NCBI GenBank assembly: GCA_948471525.1
Contig: CAOKSY010000003.1
Span: forward strand, 110,956-174,955
Length of the DNA: 64,000 nt
Reading direction: 5' to 3'
Origin: an uncultured Clostridia bacterium
GTDB lineage: Bacteria; Bacillota; Clostridia; Christensenellales; UBA3700
Shown: positions 16,665 through 25,152 of the stretch, one piece after another
Numbering within the stretch: the first letter of the stretch is position 1
Layout: each line of letters begins with the position of its first letter
The notes under the pieces: model-generated
Seen by the model: the letters and a program-made list of their open reading frames with translations, nothing else
What the model was told of the DNA's origin: nothing
Database searches by the model: none
Program-made: the position numbers and the translations under genes

Positions 16665-18782
16665 ATGTACGTAATCAAAAAAGACGGAACGAAAGAAGCC
16701 TACAATGTCCAAAAGGTTGTCACCGCGGTAAACAAATCGGCTTTCCGCGCGCTTGTCAAATTCAGCGACGAGGATATTCAGTTTATATGCGACTTCGTAA
16801 ATAAGAAAGTCGCGGCTATGAACAAAGATTTTATCAGCATAAGCGAAATGCATAACGTCGTCGAGTATGCTCTCGAATCGCTCAATCCGTCGGTAGCTAA
16901 GAGCTATAAGGATTATAGAAACTACAAGCAGGATTTCGTACACATGCTTGACGAAGTATACAAAAAAAGTCAGGCGATAATGTATATAGGAGACAAGGAA
17001 AATTCCAACTCCGACTCCGCTCTCGTATCTACCAAGAGAAGTCTGATATTCAATCAGCTCAACAAGGAACTTTATCAGAAGTTCTTCCTCACCAAGGAAG
17101 AATTGCAGGCGTGCCGCGACGGATATATCTATATCCACGATATGTCGGCGAGACGCGATACAATGAACTGCTGTCTCTTCGACGTAGCCACCGTACTCAA
17201 AGGCGGCTTCGAGATGGGCAACATTTGGTATAACGAGCCCAAGACTTTGGACGTAGCGTTCGACGTCATCGGCGATATAGTTCTCTCCGCGGCAAGTCAG
17301 CAGTACGGCGGCTTTACCGTACCGCAGGTCGACAAGATACTCGAACCGTATGCGGAAAAGACTTTTGAAAAACAATTCGAAAGATACACCGGAATGGGTC
17401 TTAGCAAAGAAAAGGCGGAAGAAGAAGCTATCAAGGACGTCAAGAAAGATATGATGCAGGGCTTCCAAGGCTGGGAATATAAGTTCAACACCGTCGCGTC
17501 TTCCAGAGGAGACTATCCGTTTATCACGATAACGGGCGGTTTGGGTACTTCGCGTTTTGCAAAAATGGCGAATATCTGTATGCTCGAAGTAAGAAAGAAC
17601 GGACAGGGTAAAAAAGAATGCAAAAAGCCCGTTCTCTTCCCCAAGATCGTATTCCTTTATGACGAAAATCTTCACGGAGAGGGAAAACCGCTCGAAGACG
17701 TATTCGAAGCGGGCGTAGAGTGTTCGTCCAAGACGATGTACCCCGACTGGCTCTCCCTTACCGGCGACGGATACGTGGCAAGCATATACAAAAAATACGG
17801 CGAAGTCATCTCGCCTATGGGCTGCAGAGCTTTCCTTTCTCCCTGGTTTGAGAGAGGCGGTATGTATCCCGCAGACGAAAACGACAAGCCGGTATTCGTA
17901 GGAAGATTCAATATCGGCGCGGTAAGTCTGCACCTGCCTATGATCTATGCTCAGGCAAAGCAGGAGTCCAGAGACTTCTACGAAGTGCTCGACTACTATC
18001 TCAGATTGATACGTCAGCTTCACCTGCGCACTTACGACTATCTAAGCGAAATGAGAGCTTCGACAAATCCGCTCGCATACTGTGAAGGCGGCTTCTACGG
18101 CGGTCATCTCAAATACAGCGACAAGATCGCTCCCCTGCTCAAAGCCGCTACCGCTTCGTTCGGAATAACGGCGCTCAACGAGCTGCAGGAGATCCACAAC
18201 AAAAAATCTATTGCCGAAGACGGTCAATTCGCAATTGAGGTAATGGAATATATCAACAAAAGAATCAACGAATTCAAAGAAGAAGACCACATACTCTATG
18301 CTATGTACGGCACTCCGGCGGAAAGTCTGTGCGGACTTCAGGTCGAACAGTTCAGAAAAAAATTCGGCGTCGTAAAGAACGTCAGCGACAGACCTTACGT
18401 CACAAATTCTTTCCACTGTCACGTCAGCGAGGAACTTACGCCTATACAAAAACAAAATCTCGAAAACAGATTCTGGGATCTTCTCAACGGCGGCAAGATC
18501 CAATACGTAAAGTATCCGATAGACTATAACAAAGAGGCGATCCGCACTCTGATAAGAAGAGCTATGGCGATGGGCTTCTACGAGGGCGTAAATCTCTCTC
18601 TCGCATATTGCGACGACTGCGGTCATCAGGAACTGAGCATGGACGTATGTCCCAAGTGCGGCAGCAAAAACCTCACGAAGATCGACAGAATGAACGGATA
18701 TCTGTCCTACTCCAGAGTAAAGGGAGACACTAGACTTAACGCCGCTAAAATGGCAGAAATACAAGACAGGAAGAGTATGTAA
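16665..18782 (+). CDS. nrdD: Anaerobic ribonucleoside-triphosphate reductase
   Basis: A class III ribonucleotide reductase of 705 residues that makes dNTPs from NTPs without oxygen, using a glycyl radical. An ATP-cone allosteric domain is at the N-terminus (YVIKKDGTKEAYNVQKVV). The barrel has NPLAYCEGGFYGG and HCHVSEELT. The C-terminus has a zinc site with two CxxC pairs (CDDC, CPKC) and the radical segment RMNGYLS, with the radical at about G678. I start at the ATG preceded by GAGGAGA rather than at the one overlapping that ribosome site. nrdG follows after two bases. Two NrdR boxes point to repression when dATP/ATP signals are high. Confidence 0.97.
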   Translation: MYVIKKDGTKEAYNVQKVVTAVNKSAFRALVKFSDEDIQFICDFVNKKVAAMNKDFISISEMHNVVEYALESLNPSVAKSYKDYRNYKQDFVHMLDEVYKKSQAIMYIGDKENSNSDSALVSTKRSLIFNQLNKELYQKFFLTKEELQACRDGYIYIHDMSARRDTMNCCLFDVATVLKGGFEMGNIWYNEPKTLDVAFDVIGDIVLSAASQQYGGFTVPQVDKILEPYAEKTFEKQFERYTGMGLSKEKAEEEAIKDVKKDMMQGFQGWEYKFNTVASSRGDYPFITITGGLGTSRFAKMANICMLEVRKNGQGKKECKKPVLFPKIVFLYDENLHGEGKPLEDVFEAGVECSSKTMYPDWLSLTGDGYVASIYKKYGEVISPMGCRAFLSPWFERGGMYPADENDKPVFVGRFNIGAVSLHLPMIYAQAKQESRDFYEVLDYYLRLIRQLHLRTYDYLSEMRASTNPLAYCEGGFYGGHLKYSDKIAPLLKAATASFGITALNELQEIHNKKSIAEDGQFAIEVMEYINKRINEFKEEDHILYAMYGTPAESLCGLQVEQFRKKFGVVKNVSDRPYVTNSFHCHVSEELTPIQKQNLENRFWDLLNGGKIQYVKYPIDYNKEAIRTLIRRAMAMGFYEGVNLSLAYCDDCGHQELSMDVCPKCGSKNLTKIDRMNGYLSYSRVKGDTRLNAAKMAEIQDRKSM

Positions 18783-18784
18783 CT

Positions 18785-19273
18785 ATGCGATATCACAATA
18801 TTACCAAAGACGATATGCTCAACGGCGACGGCTTGAGAGTCGTGTTGTGGGTAGCTGGTTGCACTCACTGCTGCAAAGAATGTCAAAATCCTATCACTTG
18901 GGATATAAACGGAGGATTGGAATTTGACGAAGAAGCAAAAAAAGAAATATTCGACGAATTGGGAAAATCCTATGTCTCGGGCATCACTTTCTCGGGCGGC
19001 GACCCGTTGCACCCCGCAAACCGTCAGCCTATATACGAACTTGCAAAAGAGATAAAGGACAAGTTCCCGAGAAAAACTATGTGGCTCTACACAGGATTTG
19101 AATGGGAAGAAATAAAGGATTTGCCGATCGTCCCCTATCTCGACGTGATCGTAGACGGAGAATTCAAGATCGATCTGCTCGACACTCAGCTGTATTGGAA
19201 AGGCTCGAGCAATCAACGCGTAATCGACGTGCCGGCAACTTTGAAGAAGGGCGAAGTCGTATTGCACGCTTGA
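18785..19273 (+). CDS. nrdG: Anaerobic ribonucleotide reductase activating protein
   Basis: A 162-residue radical SAM enzyme that generates the glycyl radical on NrdD. The cluster motif CxxxCxxC is present as C26, C30 and C33 in AGCTHCCKECQNP, and TFSGGDPL is the conserved SAM-binding segment. The size is typical for NrdG. The gene begins two bases after nrdD, with its ribosome site (AGGAAG) inside the nrdD end, so the pair is translated from one message, followed by a strong terminator. Confidence 0.96.
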   Translation: MRYHNITKDDMLNGDGLRVVLWVAGCTHCCKECQNPITWDINGGLEFDEEAKKEIFDELGKSYVSGITFSGGDPLHPANRQPIYELAKEIKDKFPRKTMWLYTGFEWEEIKDLPIVPYLDVIVDGEFKIDLLDTQLYWKGSSNQRVIDVPATLKKGEVVLHA

Positions 19274-19296
19274 CAGTATAATTCACCCGGTATACA

Positions 19297-19330
19297 AAAA
19301 GCGATATGTTTTACGCATATCGCTTTTATT
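19297..19330. terminator. Terminator after nrdDG, probably bidirectional
   Basis: A 12-bp perfect stem (AAAAGCGATATG / CATATCGCTTTT, 7-base loop), followed by T-rich sequence on both strands; it also closes the converging operon from 23172. Confidence 0.9.
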
Positions 19331-19356
19331 ATTGTCGTATCACACTAATAATTCCC

Positions 19357-20454
19357 TTATTCGGAAGAATCCTTATCTTCGGCAATTGCTACTTTATCGC
19401 TAGCGCACTCTTTTTCTTTCTGGCTAGTTTTTGCGCTGACCGCTTTAGGATTATTTTTGCAAGGCAATGATTTCGTATTTTGTTCGGTCGATCGACTTTT
19501 AATAGCGGGATTTTCTTTCTTGACCTCAATCTTTTTGCTCTCAGTAACCACCGATTTCTCAAAAGTCGCGGACGTTTCTTTTTCCGCATTGCCCTCTGCT
19601 ACGGCGCTCTTGACGTAAGACTCGGCGTTGAGACCTATCACTATAAAAGCTATTTCGATAAGAGCCATTCCGACGAATAAACCCACAAACGAATTGAATA
19701 TAGCGACCACCAACGATACGAATACGCCTGATATCAAAAATAATATCGTATTGGAACAAAACAGAAGTCCTATGTTTTTTACGTTCACTACTTTATTAAA
19801 ATCGATCTTTTTCCATGCGTGCGCTATGTAAGCCTCAAACAGTTCTATAAATCCAAACAGAATCACCGATACGAACGCAGAAATTATAACGCCTACTTTC
19901 CACAGAGTGAGTATCCACAGGCTGAGTGTCACCAACGTAGCGCCAAGCAGCGAATCGATAAATGATATGAGAAAATATTTCCAAATACTGCGTCTTGCTA
20001 TTTCCCTTCTTATCAGCCACTTGGTAACGAAAAATCCGCCGATAAATCCTATAGCCGTAAAGATGACGCATACAACAAACGCCAGTGTAATATTGACAAA
20101 ACACTGATTTACCAGTTCTTCTACCTGCATTATCTCCACCGACATAGAGCCGTACATACAGTTGTTTAAAGCCGTAGTCAACCACTCTTTGTCAAACAAA
20201 GTCTCGATAGCGTCGACGGGCGACGACCACTCGAGCGCCTTTACCTGCAACCAGAAAGAATTTAAAAACTCTGCATATTCTATCGACGAACTGTCCGCTA
20301 TTTCTTTGATACCTTCAAACAGTTCTTTGATAGCCGCGTTTATCGCCGGTATCGCCGCCGACAGACCGAAAACTACGCCCAAAGCAATAGTGCCGAGCGG
20401 CGTAAAAAAATATTTGAGATTGCGGAAATAATTCTTTATGCCGTTTTTTATCAT
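19357..20454 (-). CDS. Polytopic membrane protein with basic/acidic tail
   Basis: A 365-residue protein of unknown family. Residues 1-275 carry about seven hydrophobic helices (PLGTIALGVVFGLSAAI, LAFVVCVIFTAIGFIGGFFV, VGVIISAFVSVILFGFI and others) with an extracytoplasmic-type loop at about 40-120. The last 90 residues are a charged, low-complexity tail rich in Lys, Glu, Ala and Ser. It begins 18 bases after dut and appears to be the last gene of the COG0523 operon. There is only a weak ribosome site (GGAA), so translation may depend on the upstream gene. Confidence 0.75.
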   Translation of the reverse strand: MIKNGIKNYFRNLKYFFTPLGTIALGVVFGLSAAIPAINAAIKELFEGIKEIADSSSIEYAEFLNSFWLQVKALEWSSPVDAIETLFDKEWLTTALNNCMYGSMSVEIMQVEELVNQCFVNITLAFVVCVIFTAIGFIGGFFVTKWLIRREIARRSIWKYFLISFIDSLLGATLVTLSLWILTLWKVGVIISAFVSVILFGFIELFEAYIAHAWKKIDFNKVVNVKNIGLLFCSNTILFLISGVFVSLVVAIFNSFVGLFVGMALIEIAFIVIGLNAESYVKSAVAEGNAEKETSATFEKSVVTESKKIEVKKENPAIKSRSTEQNTKSLPCKNNPKAVSAKTSQKEKECASDKVAIAEDKDSSE

Positions 20455-20472
20455 AAGCCGAGTTCCGAATAT

Positions 20473-20982
20473 TTACGCTTTTGTAGTCGAACCGAATCCG
20501 CCGTCACGCAAAGCGCTCACTTCGTCGTCAACGGTAATTCCGTATTCGATAAATATTCCCTGTACGAATCCGTCGCCTTGATTTACGACGACCGTTTTAC
20601 CTTCGTTTGTGGCGTTGGTGAGTTTGCAGAATATATGTCCTTCGTTGGAAGAATTAAAATAGTCGCTGTCGATTATTCCCACCGTGTTGTTGAGTTGAAG
20701 TCGGAACTTAAATCCCAGTCCGCTTCTGGGATAACATTTGAGCACCCAATTCTCAAGTATCTCCACTCTTATTCCTGTGGGGATCTTGACGGTCTCGTTG
20801 GGTTTGAGTTCTATCTTGACGGGAGCAAAGAAATCGTATCCCGCCGAGCCTGTAGTCGCTCTTTTGGGAAGTTTTATACCGTCGTATATATCTTTTACGT
20901 TATCGCTTTGTCCGAAAGTATCTATCCAGTCTTTTTCAAACTGCGCATAGGATACCTTGTGAAATTTTGCTACTCTTTGCAT
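20473..20982 (-). CDS. dut: dUTP diphosphatase
   Basis: A 169-residue trimeric-type dUTPase that converts dUTP to dUMP and diphosphate, keeping uracil out of DNA. Motif 1 is TTGSAGYDFFAP, motif 2 is PRSGLGFKFRL, motif 3 is NNTVGIIDSDY, and the C-terminal glycine-rich motif 5 is RDGGFGSTTK. The first 35 residues before motif 1 are longer than usual. GGAG precedes the ATG. It sits third in an operon after two metal-related GTPases, 22 bases from the second, a context not expected for dut. Confidence 0.95.
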   Translation of the reverse strand: MQRVAKFHKVSYAQFEKDWIDTFGQSDNVKDIYDGIKLPKRATTGSAGYDFFAPVKIELKPNETVKIPTGIRVEILENWVLKCYPRSGLGFKFRLQLNNTVGIIDSDYFNSSNEGHIFCKLTNATNEGKTVVVNQGDGFVQGIFIEYGITVDDEVSALRDGGFGSTTKA

Positions 20983-21004
20983 TTGTGTTTCTCCGTTGAA
21001 TTTA

Positions 21005-21946
21005 TTAATTAAAAGTTGCGAGTTCTGGATTGGGTTTTTCCGTCTTCTCTATAGAGATCGCTTGGAATACAGGTCCCACTCCCTCGTATACTTCGTGTTT
21101 TTCGAATTTGACTTTTGCCGTGATCTTGACCCAATCTCTCTTCTTGAGGGCTATCGTCTGCGTATAGGTACATACGAACGCGCCGTAAAAGATATCCGCC
21201 TCGCAACATGTCATTATGTGTCTGCCCAGCACTATCGTCTTGGGCGGCAGAGTGCCGTCTACCGCGACTATCCCTTTAAAAGAGAGTATCTTCCCCTCGT
21301 ACTTACTGCCGTCCTCTACCAAGTCTCTGTAAAATTCCGCATAGTCTTCGTCTTTGATCTCTACAATATGCGCGTCCAGATCGTAAGGAAGCGGATCGGG
21401 TATTCTGTCAGGCTCGACGTGTCCGTCGACGTATTCGTACAAAATATCTATTCTTCTGCCCGCGCCGCGCACAATTTTATGATATTCGTTCTTATCTTTT
21501 TTGTCGTCGAAACGGTTGAATATCACCGCTTCGCTCGCCTGCATTTTATCGAAAGTGAGTTGACGCATATTTGCGTTGAAATTCATAAAAGTATTGCTGT
21601 CCGCGATCATAAGTATCTGCGCCATCACCCAATTTTGCGGCAACGCGTCAAAAAATCTACTTACCTCGTACATTCCGTTGTATTCGACGATAACGCGTTT
21701 GATCTTATATTTTTTTTCAAGCGACGAAAGAAATTTATCATTTAGATCTTCTATATCGTCCACGACCTCGATATGTACGTTGGACGACGCAAAATACTCG
21801 GGATGATATTCTTCTTCGCCTTCTTCAAACAACAGCAGAAGAGTCTCTTCGCCCTCGTTGAATCTGTCGTCGCTCATCATCTCCTGAATAAATTTAGTCT
21901 TTCCGCTCTCTAAAAAGCCCGTAAATAAATATACCGGTATCTCCAT
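21005..21946 (-). CDS. CobW-like GTPase fused to a YcgQ/DUF1980-like domain
   Basis: A 313-residue protein in two parts. Residues 1-190 are a G3E/CobW-like P-loop domain: FTGFLESGKTKF is Walker A and FNRFDD resembles the NKxD guanine motif. It lacks the CxCC metal motif of classic COG0523 proteins. Residues 200-313 resemble the C-terminal OB-like domain of YcgQ (DUF1980/TIGR03943): GKILSFKGIVAVDG, VLGRHIMTCCEAD, DWVKITAKVKFEKHE. YcgQ proteins usually pair with a permease and are linked to zinc in Bacillus. The gene follows the His-rich COG0523 gene by 8 bases, so a metal-handling role is likely but inferred. Confidence 0.82.
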   Translation of the reverse strand: MEIPVYLFTGFLESGKTKFIQEMMSDDRFNEGEETLLLLFEEGEEEYHPEYFASSNVHIEVVDDIEDLNDKFLSSLEKKYKIKRVIVEYNGMYEVSRFFDALPQNWVMAQILMIADSNTFMNFNANMRQLTFDKMQASEAVIFNRFDDKKDKNEYHKIVRGAGRRIDILYEYVDGHVEPDRIPDPLPYDLDAHIVEIKDEDYAEFYRDLVEDGSKYEGKILSFKGIVAVDGTLPPKTIVLGRHIMTCCEADIFYGAFVCTYTQTIALKKRDWVKITAKVKFEKHEVYEGVGPVFQAISIEKTEKPNPELATFN

Positions 21947-21954
21947 CTCTACTC

Positions 21955-23172
21955 CTATTTGACGTTGAAAAGCAATGCGAGTTTTTCTTCGTCGATCTTA
22001 CTGCCGATTACGCACAGTCTGCCTATAACTTCGCTGCCGCCAGTTCTGACGTCTATTTCTTCGGGTACGTAATCGAAATGTATCCACTGTCCGTTGTCGC
22101 CCGCAACTATGCCTTTTGCGCGCAATACCGTGCCGTAGTCCCCGCTGTCAAGAGCGGAAAGAATAGATTTGATCTGCTCGGAAGAATACTTGCCTGCGGT
22201 CTCTCTTCCCCAGCTTGTAAAAACTTCGTCCGCGTCATGACCGTGATGATGGTGGTGATGGTGATGACCGCAACCGCATTCTTCGCCGTGTTCGTGCTCG
22301 TGGTGATGACCGCAACCGCACTCTTCGCCGTGTTCGTGCTCGTGGTGATGACCGCAACCGCATTCCTCGCTATGTTCGTGGTCGTGATGATGTCCGCAGC
22401 CGCCCTCTTCGCTATGTTCGTGGTCGTGATGATGTCCGCAACCGCATTCCTCGCTATGTTCGTGGTCGTGATGATGACCGCAACCGCACTCCTCGCCGTG
22501 TTCGTGCTCGTGGTGATGACCTCCGCAGACAGGACATATTTCCTCGTCTTCAAGAGACTTCATATTGCTTGCCAAAGTCGATTCGTTGGTCATCGCTTCG
22601 AATATCTTTTCTCCGCTTAATTCCTCCCAAGGGGTTACGACCACCGTAGCCTCGGGATTGAGCGATCTTACCGTATCCAGACAGTAATCCAGCTTGTCCG
22701 CGGATATATCGGTAGTGTGGCTGAGCACTATGCACTTGGCTTGCTCGATTTGATTTTTATAAAACTCGCCGAAGTTCTTCATATACATTTTGCACTTCTT
22801 TGCGTCTACGACCGCGGTAAGCGATGAGATAACGCTGTCGGGAAGTTGCGCTGAAAGCACGGCTTGAAGCACGTCGCTGAGTTTGCCTACTCCGGAAGGC
22901 TCGATAACTATTCTGTCGGGAGCATAATCGGCATAAACTTTGTTGAGCGCTTTCTTGAAATCGCCTACTAGAGAACAGCATATACATCCGCTGTTCATTT
23001 CGTTTATCTGCACTCCCGCTTCTTTGAGAAAACCTCCGTCGATGCCGATATCTCCGAATTCATTTTCGATAAGCACGATCTTCTGTCCTTTGAGAGCAGA
23101 AGAAAGAAGTTTTTTTATCAAAGTAGTTTTACCCGCGCCCAAAAAGCCGGAAATTATATCGATTTTCAACAT
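21955..23172 (-). CDS. COG0523 metallochaperone GTPase with His-rich repeat domain
   Basis: A 405-residue G3E GTPase. Walker A is GFLGAGKT (9-16); the metal motif CxCC is C63-I-C65-C66; the C-terminal CobW_C domain (about 310-400) is intact. Between them lies an extraordinary His/Cys region: CPVCGG followed by six 14-residue units of the form HHHxHEHxEECGCG, then eight His in a row and GHD. Such regions store or deliver Zn, Ni or Co. One repeat has Gly in place of its first Cys. It is the first gene of an operon with a second GTPase, dut and a membrane protein. AGGTG precedes the ATG. No Zur-like operator is obvious upstream. Confidence 0.94.
   Translation of the reverse strand: MLKIDIISGFLGAGKTTLIKKLLSSALKGQKIVLIENEFGDIGIDGGFLKEAGVQINEMNSGCICCSLVGDFKKALNKVYADYAPDRIVIEPSGVGKLSDVLQAVLSAQLPDSVISSLTAVVDAKKCKMYMKNFGEFYKNQIEQAKCIVLSHTTDISADKLDYCLDTVRSLNPEATVVVTPWEELSGEKIFEAMTNESTLASNMKSLEDEEICPVCGGHHHEHEHGEECGCGHHHDHEHSEECGCGHHHDHEHSEEGGCGHHHDHEHSEECGCGHHHEHEHGEECGCGHHHEHEHGEECGCGHHHHHHHHGHDADEVFTSWGRETAGKYSSEQIKSILSALDSGDYGTVLRAKGIVAGDNGQWIHFDYVPEEIDVRTGGSEVIGRLCVIGSKIDEEKLALLFNVK
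22263..22520. repeat. 42-bp tandem repeats encoding the His/Cys-rich units
   Basis: Six in-frame 42-bp units inside the COG0523 gene; unit variants share third-position changes (Glu/Asp and Gly/Ser swaps), suggesting recent expansion by slippage or unequal exchange. Confidence 0.9.
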
Positions 23173-23258
23173 ATTGTATCACCTCTAAAAAATTGATTAT
23201 TTCTATAGTTATTCTTCTTTGCGCGACCGGTATACGCGCAAGGCAATATATTTATCAA

Positions 23259-24839
23259 TTAAGCGTTGCCCTCTATCACAGGAGCGGAAAATACGAACGT
23301 CGTAATAGACTTTGCGGACACTTTGACTTTGCCGCTTGCAAATCCCGAAGCGTCGACCTGCGCCCAATTTCTATCTGCGTCCGTTGTCACGCCGCTCAGC
23401 AAATCGCCTACTCCGACGACGTTGAGTACGTGTTCCCTCTTACTGTCGTTGATAACTATCACTACGGTAGTGCCGTCAGTCTTTCTGAAAGCTACGCATT
23501 CCACTCCGTTCATACCCAAAGTATCTCCGTATTCAGTGCCCAATCTGACGCAACCCGGCTCGATAAATTTACTGAACTGACCCATAGCGTAATATCTCTT
23601 GTACGCGCTGAGCGAATTGTCTTGCGTATTCCAATACACAAGACCGTCTTCGTAATCGTATTCTTTGAGCATAGATACCGACAGCCAGTAGTTCCAACTC
23701 ACCGCGTCAATCAAAGCAAGATCGCGAAGAATGACCTTTGCCGAATAGAGCCCTATATCTATTCCTTCGCTCACGCCCGGTTCCATTACGCAGTATTCGC
23801 TTACGCTCACCTTTCTGCTGTCCATATCTCTGGTCAGGTAACTGAACAGCATATTTCTCGTTCTCTTATCCGTATCGGCGCCGTAAGAATGCACGGATAT
23901 TGTGTCGATCTCGTCAAAATAATCGTATTTGGAGAAAGCTTTCATATATCTCTTGAATTTAGTGCCGCTCTCGGTCAACTTGTAATTACCGCTCTCGAAA
24001 ATATCCATAATGAACGACGTGCCTTCGGAAGCGTTGAACTTCACTAGCGTCTTGTGGAATACGTCGTAAAACTTCGCAAGTACTTCCGGATCGTAATGAC
24101 AGCCCTCTTGCGGAACTCCGCTGCCGTTCCATTTCCACTGAGGCTCGTTGACGGGACTTATATATACTTTGATATCCTTGTCGTACTTACATACGATATT
24201 AGAATACAGCCAGTCGGTAATTATCAATACGTAGTCGGAAAAGGCCTGATAACACTCCTCTTTGAGATTGTTGTCGTAAGCCTCGTTGCCGTGCGTAAGT
24301 CCGTTACGCGTCAAAAGATAATGCGGCGAATTGACAAAAAACACAACTTCGTCTATATTGCCTGTATCAAGCGCTTTTTCAAACATCTCTCGCACTGCTT
24401 TATCTCTCGTAAAGTCGTAATTGGCGGGATCGGAAAAAGCCGCGTAATCTCCGTGAAAATTCTCAGCTACGAAATAACTCTCCGCACCTCTGAGCGGATC
24501 TTTCCCCTTTTCTTCGCCTTTGTTCTCATATATGCCGAGTTCTTTACCGCCTCCGCCTATATTGTATCTGAAAGTATTGAGCTTAAGTCCGTAATCGCCG
24601 TAAAGCATATCTATAGCCTGCTGCTTTACGGAATCGTCCTCTATTGCGCCCAAAGCCTGATACGTCCACGCCGACGAAGCGCCGAAACCTTTTATGGTCT
24701 GAAATTCTTTATTGTTGAACACCGTGATCGTGGTCGTGCCGAAATTGACTATCGCGGAATATATTCCCAACGCCGCGCCTATTATAAATCCTATCGTCAG
24801 CACTCCCGCCACTACGGCGACTACAACTTGTTTTTTCAT
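23259..24839 (-). CDS. Membrane-anchored or secreted GH30 glycosidase
   Basis: A 526-residue glycoside hydrolase family 30 enzyme, probably an endo-acting beta-1,6-galactanase/glucanase type. An N-terminal hydrophobic segment (residues 5-30) exports it and may remain as an anchor. The barrel begins TIKGFGASSAWTYQALG. The acid/base is E232 in SPVNEPQWKW and the nucleophile E348 in SVSEYCVMEPG, as the family requires. The final 110 residues form the beta-sandwich typical of GH30. It is transcribed alone, divergent from the polyamine operon. A perfect palindrome overlaps its -35 region (24884-24897). Confidence 0.9.
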   Translation of the reverse strand: MKKQVVVAVVAGVLTIGFIIGAALGIYSAIVNFGTTTITVFNNKEFQTIKGFGASSAWTYQALGAIEDDSVKQQAIDMLYGDYGLKLNTFRYNIGGGGKELGIYENKGEEKGKDPLRGAESYFVAENFHGDYAAFSDPANYDFTRDKAVREMFEKALDTGNIDEVVFFVNSPHYLLTRNGLTHGNEAYDNNLKEECYQAFSDYVLIITDWLYSNIVCKYDKDIKVYISPVNEPQWKWNGSGVPQEGCHYDPEVLAKFYDVFHKTLVKFNASEGTSFIMDIFESGNYKLTESGTKFKRYMKAFSKYDYFDEIDTISVHSYGADTDKRTRNMLFSYLTRDMDSRKVSVSEYCVMEPGVSEGIDIGLYSAKVILRDLALIDAVSWNYWLSVSMLKEYDYEDGLVYWNTQDNSLSAYKRYYAMGQFSKFIEPGCVRLGTEYGDTLGMNGVECVAFRKTDGTTVVIVINDSKREHVLNVVGVGDLLSGVTTDADRNWAQVDASGFASGKVKVSAKSITTFVFSAPVIEGNA

Positions 24840-25152
24840 AATTTCCTTCCTGCCGATTTAATATTATAATATATATTAACATATTAGACTAGTCTAAGTA
24901 AATTGTTTTGTCAAAAATTTATCCGTTTTGCCGCGTACGCAGACGCGCGTATCCTTTCAAATAGAAAACTTTGAAACTTTATCGAGAATTTTGTAAAAAA
25001 TGTATATCAAATCGTTGACATATGGCGCAATAAAAACTATAATCATTTTGTTTAATAATTCTAAACTTAATGTTTATTATACCAAAACCCTATAAGATTA
25101 TAGTTTAGATTTACTAAACACGACTATTTATGGAAATCCAAGGAGAAAAACA
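24840..25152. promoter_or_regulatory. Divergent control region between GH30 and the polyamine operon
   Basis: This gene-free 313 bases holds, for GH30 on the minus strand, TATAAT (24863-24868) and the palindrome TTAGACTAGTCTAA (24884-24897) over the -35 position. For the plus strand it holds a consensus promoter and two inverted repeats, TAAAC-n5-GTTTA (25062-25076) and GTTTAG-n5-CTAAAC (25103-25119), centred 42 bp apart, likely sites for the XRE-cupin regulator. Confidence 0.7.
25015..25043 (+). promoter_or_regulatory. Consensus promoter of the XRE-cupin/potABCD operon
   Basis: TTGACA (25015-25020), 17-base spacer, TATAAT (25038-25043), 109 bases before the regulator's ATG; the candidate operators lie downstream of it. 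Confidence 0.88.

Noticed and set aside
16593..18023. 476-residue open frame opposite nrdD
   Set aside because: Shadow of nrdD; composition without any recognisable motif.
22263..22520. Regular 42-bp repeats considered as a CRISPR array
   Set aside because: No unique spacers; the repeats are contiguous, in frame and encode metal-binding units. No CRISPR array was found anywhere in the window.
22078..22620. Hydrophobic frame opposite the His-rich repeats, resembling membrane helices
   Set aside because: The Val/Met/Ala runs are only the complement of His and Glu codons in the 42-bp repeats.
23217..23243. TTGCGCG / CGCGCAA hairpin considered as the GH30 terminator
   Set aside because: Good stem but no T-run on either strand; left out as a terminator.
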